Assembly (NCBI GenBank): GCA_016648135.1
Contig: JADDOH010002329.1
Location: 186,001 to 250,000, forward strand
Origin: Agrypnia vestita
Taxonomy: Eukaryota > Arthropoda > Insecta > Trichoptera > Phryganeidae
Reading direction: 5' to 3'
Length of the DNA stretch: 64,000 nt
Numbering within the stretch: the stretch's first letter is position 1; every line of letters begins with the position of its first letter. Both the position numbers and the translations under genes were made by a program. The notes beneath the pieces were generated by a model. That model saw only the letters and a program-made list of their open reading frames with translations. It was not told the origin of the DNA and did not search any database. Shown piece by piece: positions 54,831 through 64,000 of this stretch.

Positions 54831-55113
54831 AATGTTTTAATTCCAGAAATTTACGGAATTTACGACAAAAAGACAGATAACTAAATTATTATGTTTAATG
54901 TGTATGATACTATATTATTGAAGTTTTCCGAAATGCGAATAACGAAACTGAGCAATTTATTATTTTACAATACGGTTGACGAATAAATTCCAGCAGTACA
55001 TTCAAATTTCAAGCTAAAATTGCATTATGTTAAGTTAACCATCAAATCTAGCTCTATCTTTCTTAAAAATCGTGTAGAACAAACATTTCGGTGTTTTTTC
55101 TCACAATTTCAAG

Positions 55114-55393
55114 TGTTATTGCGTTACGGCGAATGACATCACACGATCCAATTGAATCCGAAGAAAATTGGATTATAAAATACTATAAAATTCAAGCCCA
55201 ACGCAAAATCATAGAAAAATATTACATCGACCGAAGTTACGACTTTTCGACAACTTCCAAAGACTTGAACAGCTGGCTTGTATATCCACATCATATTTAT
55301 GTAGGAACTCACCCCCGCTCTGTAGCCAGACTTAGGAGGATGAGTTTGCCCGTCGGATACGCCACAGGATGTTTTGAAAGTCTCTTCAATTGA
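55114..55393 (+). CDS. Candidate terminal coding exon (unknown protein)
   Basis: An acceptor-like tract (TGTTTTTTCTCACAATTTCAAG, split at its middle here only for length: TGTTTTTTCTCA then CAATTTCAAG) precedes 55114, and the frame runs to a TGA at 55391-55393. An internal ATG at 55133 could also start an 86-residue protein. The peptide includes TSHDPIESEENWIIKYYKI, YYIDRSYDFSTTSKDLNSW, LVYPHHIYVGTHPRSVARLR and RMSLPVGYATGCFESLFN. Amino-acid use and third-base choice look protein-like, with many charged and aromatic residues. No known domain, membrane segment or repeat was recognised, and no upstream exon was found. It may be a host 3' exon or a fragment of an unrecognised element. Confidence 0.4.
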
Positions 55394-56009
55394 ATATAAT
55401 CTTTACGAATCTCAATATTTTAAATTTTAAATTGGGTCTTGTGAAAAATGATATACTATATTAATTTTAAGATTTTTTACCAAATTCTTAAAATTTGTGA
55501 CTATATCATTTGACTTACTAATAAAATTACCACTACGCCGTTTCTCCGTTGGGGTAGGCAGAGAGGATTAAGCTGTACACGCTTAACATTCTTTCCTTAT
55601 TTGTTTATTCTGTACTCTATCAAAATATCTATGGGTTTGCCCACAGAGTATAAAAATTTACACAGGTGAACTAAAATCGTTCTTTAGGAAAGGTGGTTGG
55701 GACACTGTGTACGTTTAAGATATTTATTTTGCAGTTAAAGTATTTATATATGAATATTTCCTTTTCCATATGAATATTTCCTATTCTCTATTCCATCCTC
55801 AGCCAGCATTATATTCACTTCTTAGTTGTTCATTCTTCACGCTGCAACCAAAGATCACTCACACACATTAAGATAATTGTGTGTTTAAGTGTGTAGATAT
55901 ATTGTATTGTGTATATACAGGTAAATGCAGAATCGCTTTAAATTTGAAAAAGTTCAGTTGGAAAATATCAGTAAGAAAAATTCAGTTAAAAAAACACAAA
56001 AGTTGACAG
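55394..56009. other. Unassigned AT-rich DNA
   Basis: Nothing recognised; would be the 3' UTR if the preceding exon is real. Confidence 0.35.
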
Positions 56010-56160
56010 TTACCTACTTCGTGGTGTAACATTTTAATTTAAAATATAATTTTAATTTTATTTTTGTACTACACATAAAATATTTGATTTATTGCTGCTA
56101 TAGTTTCGAGAGGAGCAGTCTTTCTCATCATCAGGTTCATAACTAACTTCAAAACAAAAT
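56010..56160 (-). repeat. Hammerhead-like retroelement remnant
   Basis: On the minus strand CTGATGA (56128-56134), a GAGA...TCTC hairpin and GAAA (56104-56107) form an intact hammerhead-type core. Downstream lie AATAAATCAAATATTTTATG and the phrase GTTACACCACGAAGTAGGTA, which also occurs at 43540-43560. Confidence 0.5.
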
Positions 56161-57620
56161 TTTATCATTTTATTCGGGCAGGGCAGGGGTGTAATAAATA
56201 ATGTTTTTTATCCAAAATAAATAAATAAATGGGTGTAATAATATTGTGTGTGCAGCACAAAGCTTAAATAAAAATTATATTTTAAATTAGAAAAGCTATT
56301 TTCGAACACCTTCTGTCAACGTATTTCTAAGTAAATTGTTTAAACATTTTTTCAGACTTGTGAGTTTTTTACTTTTGGGTTGTCCTGTGTTGGGAAAAGT
56401 TTTGTCCCAGAGGTTCTCTGGATAGCGAGTCTCGCCCTCTGAGTCCGCGTCGGGTGACTGACTCCTCGCCTGACCACCACGCGACTTGCACGCGGTTTAC
56501 ACGTGTCCAATACCTGCGAAATGGAAATAACCATACGTCACACTTCGAAAAAATTTCTGCGTTATTTATCACATTTGTATGTGATGTAATTTCAAATAGA
56601 AGGAGTAGTATTAGAAATGTTTGATATTCACATTTTAATCGGGATTAAGTTATCGTTAGATCGACTGAAAATGGAAAGCTTTATTTTCTTCTTCTTCTTT
56701 TTTCTTGGTGTTTCACCTCTATGGAATGTTCTTGACACAAAACAAGTGTGTTTCTTCGTTGGCAATGGGTGTGATGGTTACGTTCTTTTTTCTTTTTTAT
56801 TTTAGAAATTTAATTTTTGTTTTGTAAATACTCTAGGATTCGTTTTAAGGGCTTTACAATTTCACCCCTTAAATACTGCGAGTTTACACGGCAAAATACT
56901 ATCCAAAGTTGCTCGATCCTTTCTACAAATAACGGAATAATATAATACATACGTAGGTTTACCCACACAGTGACATGTATTCGAACAAACTTTGGCTAAG
57001 AGTATCACCCCCGCCCTGGCGATCTACTCACCTATGTCTATCTGAAATACTTTCACCAAACAGCCCCCAGAGAGGTTTAAACCCCCCCTAAGGAGTTGGG
57101 CACACAATACGCGGTGCAGCGCGCTAAGTCTTGCGGATTACAAATATCGTACATAATATACCTATGTATGTGTGTTTATGCATAAGTCTACACAGACGCC
57201 GGATAAATTGTTAACAGAGTATCGCATTAATGTTACCGCAGTCTTTCCCCAAATAGACCTGCGAAACACAAGTCAAGGTGTTCAACCCTTCTTCATACGA
57301 TGTGGACGATAGGGTAGATAGAGTATCGTCGTACATGCACTTACACTCGTAATAATAAAACGTATGTTTTTGAGGAGACATTGCACTTAAAAAAATTTAT
57401 TAATTGTTCATTCACAACTTTGATATTCAATTTATATCAAAACGTGAAAAAAAAAACAGTTAATTTTATTCTTATTTTACTTTATTTTTCAGAAGACACT
57501 GACAGAATATTTGGTAGAAAACGCGTAAAAACAATAAATTTTTATTTAAAACTTAGCCCACTGTCACAAGTAAAAGTGTTACTCTAGCATCAGTGTGATA
57601 ATGTATATAAGAATATGTAA
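56161..57620. other. Unassigned, mixed composition
   Basis: GC-richer patches lie at 56390-56540 and 56990-57130. Frames up to 68 codons lack motifs. No repeat partner seen. Confidence 0.35.
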
Positions 57621-57770
57621 CAGTGTGTTAGTTAAATTAGTAAAAACCACCACCAGAATACTTAATTAACTTAATACCACTACCTTACTATTTTAACTAA
57701 CACTCTGATATAATGTCTAACGACAAAGTTAATGCTTAAAATATTAAAAATATTAATAATAAGATTATGT
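57621..57770 (+). repeat. Inverted-repeat leader plus decayed ORF start, related to 22149
   Basis: CAGTGTGTTAGTTAAA (57621) is mirrored by TTTTAACTAACACTCTG (57690). Immediately after comes ATGTCTAACGACAAAGTTAA (57713), aligning with ATGTCTGACCACAGAATTAA at 22149 and continuing similar for about 45 bases. The frame here stops after MSNDKVNA. Confidence 0.55.
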
Positions 57771-58269
57771 AAATAAATAATTGATTTTGTGTATTCTATG
57801 GGTTTAAGTTATTGTCAAGAAAATGGATGTTGTGTAGGAGTGACTTTTTAAATGATGATAGGGTACTGTAAGAATGTCAGCATCAATGTTTAGGTCAGAG
57901 TAATACATACAGTATATACAATATATTCTTGTGATGGGAGAAAAATAACTAACATCATTAGGATGCTGACTTATTCTAAACAATCCGTGTTTCCTTCTTA
58001 GTAATTCGGGTTAAAGCGCTTGACAAACCGCTCCATATATTAACATTTAAACGGTGTCTGCTATATGTATATTAATAATAATAATAAATTTATTCCGAAG
58101 TAACCAGATTAAGTGTGAAAGACCTGGTCCGCCATATAATTATAATTTAAACATTATACACACATGTGGAACACAAGTTACAGTGAAAGAAAAGAATGAA
58201 GATGTGATTAAATGTTAATCAATATGATATCAAAAGCTCTAAAATAATAAATATAATATGTTATATTTT
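57771..58269. other. Unassigned AT-rich DNA
   Basis: Nothing recognised. Confidence 0.4.
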
Positions 58270-58345
58270 ACAATACAGCTTTTATCACTTCTTTTTCTTT
58301 ATCATCAGTCTTCATCTCTCCACTGCTGGATAAAGGCCTCCTCCA
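58270..58345 (-). pseudogene. RTE-clade LINE extreme 3' end
   Basis: The minus strand encodes MEEAFIQQWRDED then a stop, parallel to MEEVYIQQWRETG at the end of the 5043-5460 fragment, and ends in an A/G-rich tail. Only the last few codons survive. Confidence 0.7.
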
Positions 58346-59196
58346 TATGCATCTATAACTACAATATTTTGCAGTTTACGTCATTCATTGATAAGGGATC
58401 CAGACTTCCATGGTAAGGCTGCTTGCACTGGAGAGTTGGTGCTGTGCTTATCAGCTGAATATTTTTACCCTGGGTGCAAACATAACAAAAAAAATTGCTC
58501 ACCTTCTTGTTAGTTTTCTGGTATCTGTGGTTTACTTTTAAGTCAAAGTAACCCAACGTTAATAAATTATTCAAATTTTATAATCTCACTTACGTGCTAG
58601 GCAATGTTTTAAGGTGTTGAATCCTTCTTCCCAGATAGCTTGTATATGTTGACCATATACTGAATTTACTATTTATTGTATATAATTGTTATACGGTATT
58701 TTTTCGTTATTTATAAATATCAGTAAAATAAAGAGTCACTTTATTCGCGTAATAAAATTTTTGAATTTCACAGTATTGTTTTACAATCACTTTTAATTAA
58801 TAAAGTGGAAAGTAAAATGAAGTAATAATATGCAGAGTTGTAAAAAAATAAACTGAACCTGTCTAGCGACAGATAATGCGACCGATGACTTTTGTTAAAT
58901 AAAAGTTAGGGCATCAATTATTAAATATAAAATTATAAAGAAATTGTACGGTGGTCGACCTGTGTAATTCGAGATTTATGAGGGTAGTTACTAACTACAT
59001 TCCGCCAGGAATGACATATGAATTTACATATGTAGTTGTGAGATGGGAAATAATTTTTGTAGTTCTCGTTATTTCACTCTAAACTATACCTAGAAATACG
59101 ATATGGAGTTCTTCCTTCTTAACCTTCGTCTACGATTTTAATAATCGATAACGAGTAATACGATATAAATAATCAATTATCAAAACATATACATAT
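58346..59196. other. Unassigned AT-rich DNA
   Basis: Nothing recognised. Confidence 0.4.
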
Positions 59197-59402
59197 GTCT
59201 CACAGAGAGGAAACTATATTTTTATGGGAAAGTAGGTATAGAAGTCTTTTCGGTATACATAGGGCTTACAATCTATCGTACGGCTGGCTTATGTGATATA
59301 CATTATATCTATATATACATTGATTGATTAATGATATCCCTGTAACAAAAATTCAGTTCTGTTCTGAAAAATTTGGACATGCTCAAAAATATTCTGAATT
59401 AT
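59197..59402 (+). repeat. GTCTC-family element with tail
   Basis: GTCTCACAGAGAGGAAAC opens the arm, and GTACGGCTGGCTTATGTGAT marks the decayed palindrome. The tail AAAAATTCAGTTCTGTTCTG, AAAAATTTGGACATGCTC, AAAAATATTCTGAATTATC is the closest relative of the 83-bp unit at 10279-10610. Confidence 0.85.
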
Positions 59403-60999
59403 CAAAACATTTTGATATTTGATTTCGTCCATTTAAAGTTGAGCGCTATATTTATCTGTATCTAATAACCACTGAACACAATAACCTATACCTGCATTAT
59501 GCTTCTAGGTCTATGATTATTTAAATGTACGTATATGTCTTAGAAACAATTGAACGATATAAAATCTATGATGAATGTTATAACATACTTCCATCTATAT
59601 GTAGTTTTCTAAGAGCATTGTGAGTACATTCAATGTAGTGAAAAAACTTAAAACATAAAATTCAAAGCCCTAAAAATGGAATGCTGCAATCTCAGAAAGA
59701 TAGACTTAGGTGTATGATAAAGCATATTAAAATAAAATTATAATAAAACACGTGGCGATATTCACCTGGTAGTATGATATGATCACGTTTTAAGCGGTTA
59801 CACCCACTGTTGTCAAAGCATACATTATTGCTTCCGTAAATACTTTATTATTTATTTTTTTATAAAATCAACGTTGTCACATTTCAATGTAAGGCGTGTG
59901 ATAGATATTTGTGACATGATAGTTTAACCTACTAGTATTCAAATGAATATACATTCTCATATAATAATACGGTAGTGTATGATAATAGCGTACGAGCATA
60001 TTACGTACATGTTTAATAAAACGAGTCTGTGAAATTTAATTTGCGGTAAAGCAGAAAATGAATGAAATTTTTAACTTTTTGATTGCATTTAGATCAGATT
60101 TTTTTCTGCTTTTTGTGTGCACCCAGTATTTCATCTACCGTGAAAAAAACGGCCCTTTCGCCATTTTGAAAAAAGTGTGTGTTACATAATTTCAGGTAAA
60201 TGATTTCCTCATCATTCGCCAAAAATTTGTCATCTTCTGATTAAGTTACTATAAAAAAATATGTTGATGTAAATAGAGGTAAAGGCTAAAACATATACAA
60301 GAAAGAAGATAAAAAATTGATGATGGAATATAGAGACTAAACAGCTAATTTCGCAAGTTTGGTAATATTTTTCTTATATTTGTGGAAACTGTCATGAAAT
60401 ATGTCAGTGAGGACGCTATGATTATTTTCTATTTTGTTGTATGACCTCAACATTTAAGATATAGAGTTAAAGTGGGCCATATTGTTATTGAATGTTGAAA
60501 GAAAAAATGTTTATGTCGGCGACTAGGAACATTCAAAGTTATGTTTTCGACACTAAATTCTGAATCAATTTTAGCATGTATTATAATATAAAGGTATATT
60601 AATTAACTCAACAATTGGTTTTCTAATTTTCAATTTGTCTACATAAGCGCTTTTGATAAGATATTAAAGTGCTACCCAGATTACACTTAAATGTAAGCAT
60701 GCAAAGAATTTTTTGCTCTACAGAGTCTACCATATTTTTGTAAGTTATATAATGAGGTGTTCATGTTATGTTAAGATTAAGTTTGCACACGCATAACATG
60801 AAGAAATACAAAAGACTATTTATAATTATTTTTCTTATATGAATTTATTAGAAAACTTGTATAGGTACCTATAGATATTAAACTATTACGTATACAGAGT
60901 TTTTTTTTTCAAGTTTCGCCCCCTCAGTCATCCCTTCAAGCGAAATTCAAACACAATCAGCCGACTGTATAATTAAATCCTACAACGTGAATAGCTTTC
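59403..60999. other. Unassigned AT-rich DNA
   Basis: About 1.6 kb without recognisable gene or repeat. Confidence 0.45.
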
Positions 61000-61500
61000 C
61001 TAAATTATTTTAATTTCATAGCGCAGCGTACATAAAAATCGATGCATGTAAATCAAATTTGTTGAAAAGTCTGCGAGTCTTACAAACTTAGCAGCGATTA
61101 AAAGTTTTAAACACTTATTTTCTCTGTCGGTAATTGCACTTGGTTTAAAGTTTAAATTCGATGGTGTAATTCGATTTCTACTTCTTCGCCAAATTCTGGC
61201 GCAAACAGCCATCACTGCTCCGCACGCCATATCGCAATCTCGAAATTAAAATTAATAACCGCTTCACATCGCCTGCGATACAACAATACGCCGATCCAAC
61301 ACTACGCTGTCGGGTTTATTTCGTCACTGCGAGGGCCCAGCGTTGGATTTTGTGTTTATTTTGTACAATGGTTTACCCTCTTTTTCATTAATCGAATCTT
61401 AGTTATTATTTAGGATCGTCACCACCCACATCGCACCAGCGTTCAGACTATTATTAGTCGGGGCATTGTTCCTTCCGATTATTTTTCACTTCTTGAAACT
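61000..61500. other. GC-richer low-repeat island
   Basis: Contains a 76-codon minus frame beginning MACGAVMAVCARIWRRSRNR with no recognised motif. Bases 61200-61450 are the richest in CpG. Candidate regulatory DNA or unknown exon. Confidence 0.3.
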
Positions 61501-61658
61501 TTCTTGTTTTGGTCTCGTCACAATGTAACGAAGTGTCTTTCAGACTCATTCTTTGAAAGCTATTTTGAAAGTTTATTTTTTCAACATAATTATTTATTTA
61601 TTAAAAGTATTGGTGCAAAACATCATGTTTAATTAAGATGAATTATAGTCTAATATAA

Positions 61659-61960
61659 GTCACTCAGAGACGTTTATATGAGAAACATTTTATTTATGTG
61701 ATCACTCTACACAATGCAACGTTCACCAATTCCAACATAAGAGCATCCACACATTATCAATTTTTTTAAAGTTCTATATATATGTTCCAAATCTGGAAAC
61801 CTCACTTATATTTGATTGAAATATGCTAGAGATGTAGTCCTTTCTCATGAAATACATAGATTTCGCAGCTGGTAATGATATCACTATATTTTTTTAATCC
61901 CGCAGGGAACAAATCTATTAACTCTGAAAAAATTCTGAACATACATGTAAATTATTGTTA
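61659..61960 (+). repeat. GTCTC-family element with distal part and tail
   Basis: GTCACTCAGAGACGTTTAT (arm start, internal deletion after it), TGTGATCACTCTACACAATG, CAACGTTCACCAATTCCAAC, the distal GATTTCGCAGCTGGTAATGA and the tail CGCAGGGAACAAATCTATTA are all in plus orientation. Confidence 0.85.
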
Positions 61961-62349
61961 ACGTAATATTTAATTTAAATAAATAATAACCTGAAACTGA
62001 ATGTATATTTAACCATGTAAATTTATATTTCTACATCCTTTAACCGATCTAAACTTTTTAAATTTTATATAGTAACTCTTTAGGACCCTGCACTAAATAT
62101 GGAAACTCTCCATTCTCTCTTGGCTATTCTGTCCCTTGTATCCGATTTGAATGTGTATTGTGTGGAACGCCATCAGTTCCAAATTTTTTTAAGCTACATT
62201 TTACAATTATGAGTCATCCTATTTATCGTCTACGTAAAACAATGGTAAACCGCTCGCTCACTATCCCCTCAACTCGTATTTGAAATTATAACTAAATCTA
62301 AAACCCGGGCGACACCGGGTAGTGTTATATAAAATCAGTTTATTTTTTT
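61961..62349. other. Unassigned, with GC hairpin
   Basis: ACCCGG-GCGACA-CCGGGT (62303-62320) is a perfect hairpin, reminiscent of some Helitron 3' hairpins but without a nearby CTAG end. Confidence 0.35.
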
Positions 62350-62700
62350 TACATAATCATTTACCCCCGATATCACACGATATCCGTGATGACATGATGG
62401 AAAACTTTTGATGGGTATTTACTTTTCCTGGCGCTATTACGGACTAATATTTTATTAATTGTTCCACAGCAAGAAATGGAATTTAAAATTCATTTACCGT
62501 GTGTATTACATGAAAACACAATTATCGATGTGTACAGAAGTGCCCCGCCAATACATCGGGTCATCGACCGGACCATCGTCGCAAGGGAAGATCGCCGCAA
62601 AACGAAAGCCTTTTTTCAATGTCTAGTGAATTACTAGCGATAACAATGACTGAAATATTATTTTAAAAGCATTCGCGTTACTTTTTATTGAGTGCTTTGC
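62350..62700. other. GC-richer low-repeat island
   Basis: Non-repetitive; contains CATCGGGTCATCGACCGGAC near 62556. No exon recognised. Confidence 0.3.
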
Positions 62701-62714
62701 TACAAGCGAAAGGA

Positions 62715-63235
62715 AAAACTACATTTCAAAATGAAGACTACAACACACACACGTTCACCAGTTTGAAGACTACAAAATGTACACTATATTTGTAGTAAAA
62801 AGTACACGAAGTGAACTAATTGTAGTACTAATGAAGTGAAGTGAAGAAGTATTGTAGTATTATAGTACAATATCAAATACCTATACAAGATTTATACCTA
62901 TACAAAGAATACAAAGATTTCTTCATTTAGTCTCAAAATTTTTCTAATCATGGGGGGGGGATTGTTTCGATTTCCAAAAATTTCTTCTTTTATCTACATC
63001 GACTTCTTAAAAATTTTCACATAAACAATGTACTATTTAAAGTATAAACTCGTACTTTCAATAACTTTCAAGTTTGTATACTTTGTAGTGTTCGCTTTGA
63101 AATGAAGTGTAAGAAAAATTTGAAGTATATGCATTCAGTAACTTTCAAGTGTGTGTAGTTTGTAGTGTGCACTACACTTCAAAAGGTGTGAAGTGTACAC
63201 TTCAATGTAATGTAGTAGTGAGTATAGAGCGGACC
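62715..63235. repeat. Cryptically simple region (GAAGTGTA-type words)
   Basis: Words such as AAGTGAAGTGAAG, GTAGTATTATAGTAC, TTTGTAGTGTGCACTACACT and GTGTACACTTCAATGTA recur irregularly. A run of nine G lies at 62952-62960. Confidence 0.6.
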
Positions 63236-63966
63236 CATCACTATTTGTTACAGTCAATTGTTTAGGTTATTAGTAAATAATGCAGTTTTCTGTCTTATAA
63301 AATGTTTATCTGTTACTCTTTTTTTGCTTGGTCGCACGCTCGGTCGTCATAATCCAATCAACATATTTGCATGCATTGCGATAATCAAACTTACTAGAGT
63401 GTGATTGCCTTTCATACTCTATTGGTCATGGTGTTCCATCGAGCACATCCAGCAGAATACGTATCGAGTAAAACTGCTCTCAATAAATTTCTATTTATAA
63501 TATAATGATGATGGTTAGATATTCGTATTACTATGCTCATCAACGGTGGTATTCGCTGTTTCGATTCTCTTTAACGAAAAATTAATAAATCTGCTTTGCT
63601 GCAAATGGACTAATTATTGCTTTAAATTTAATGTTTTAGAAATAGATCTATGGGACCTAAGGGTCAATACGATTCCCAAAATGAACTGAAAACAATATCT
63701 CTTAAATATAGTATACCCCTCATGGTTTATTCTTAACTTTAACCTTTCATTTTTTTTGTATAACTTAAGTTATTGTTGCTATACATGTTAATTCTGTATG
63801 ACGTGTAAGATGGTCTCTATATTATTTAATATTCATGTGTAACCTGATTTTATTTGTACTGTTAGTTTTCTGTAAAGAAATAAATGCCTTTACGTGGCTT
63901 TTATTAATCGAATTTATAATAAACTATATAATTTAACTGTATAATTTTAATTACGGATAAATTATA
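63236..63966. other. Unassigned AT-rich DNA
   Basis: Nothing recognised. Confidence 0.4.
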
Positions 63967-63969
63967 TAA

Positions 63970-64000
63970 GTCTCACAGAGACGAAGCTATTTATATATGA
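63970..64000 (+). repeat. GTCTC-family element, start only (runs off the window)
   Basis: GTCTCACAGAGACGAAGCTA, TTTATATATGA matches the start of the copy at 13392 exactly and is cut by the window edge. Confidence 0.85.

Noticed and set aside
1..64000. CRISPR arrays, prokaryotic operons, phage or plasmid modules
   Set aside because: No regularly spaced repeats, ribosome-binding sites or operon-like gene layout; composition and content are those of an animal genome.

Overview
This is an AT-rich eukaryotic window of intergenic or intronic character, most likely from an insect and plausibly a moth or butterfly. The reasons are the cecropia-type mariner elements, RTE-clade LINE tails that end in an EE-x-IQQWR peptide, Helitron ends carrying a GCGAAGCCGCGCGGGC hairpin plus CTAG, a TTAA-flanked piggyBac-type MITE, and tRNA-derived SINEs. 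No complete host gene was found. The order or species cannot be fixed from the sequence alone.

The only certainly intact coding units are three mariner transposases of 339 aa, at 9080-10099 (+), 18669-19688 (-) and 36981-38000 (-). Each sits in a full 1285-1286 bp element with matching terminal inverted repeats and TA target duplications. They are nearly identical, so they inserted recently.

Three host-exon candidates were found by hand: a 78-bp in-frame internal exon on the minus strand at 25778-25855, a likely terminal coding exon at 55114-55393 (+), and a spliced 3'-end-like pair at 15238-15330 and 15777 onward (+). None could be assigned to a protein family. Several GC-richer, low-repeat islands (about 2040-2530, 10850-11130, 13000-13320, 16840-17345, 22400-22830, 26640-26900, 30320-30670, 32030-32530, 45550-46640, 50690-51060, 61000-61500, 62350-62700) stand out from the AT-rich background and are candidate regulatory or conserved non-coding DNA.

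The rest is mostly layered mobile-element debris. (1) A non-autonomous family, called here the GTCTC family, has about 18 copies or fragments. Its arm starts GTCTCACAGAGACGAAGC and contains the perfect palindrome AAGTGATCACTT; a tail near CCCTCTGGGGACAAAATCC follows. The tail keeps one orientation while the arm flips, and the same tail has been amplified into an 83-bp x 4 tandem array bounded by perfect 46-bp inverted arms at 10231-10620. (2) A set of palindromic or paired repeats carries hammerhead-ribozyme-like cores (CTGATGA, hairpin, GAAA) at about 3120, 21901-22122, 24255/24780, 31523, 40463-40668, 46875-47130 and 56104. Two other places share a palindromic leader followed by a related short ORF start. 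This looks like Penelope-like or retrozyme-like retroelement remains and is the most interesting signal here. (3) 3' ends of RTE and Jockey/CR1-like LINEs, two opposed Helitron 3' ends, a hAT-like element, a piggyBac-type MITE, an ACAGGGTGTCCC-type MITE, and SINEs make up the remainder.

There is no operon-like organisation. The window is best read as a gene-poor stretch or long intron(s) with recent mariner activity on top of older nested repeats.
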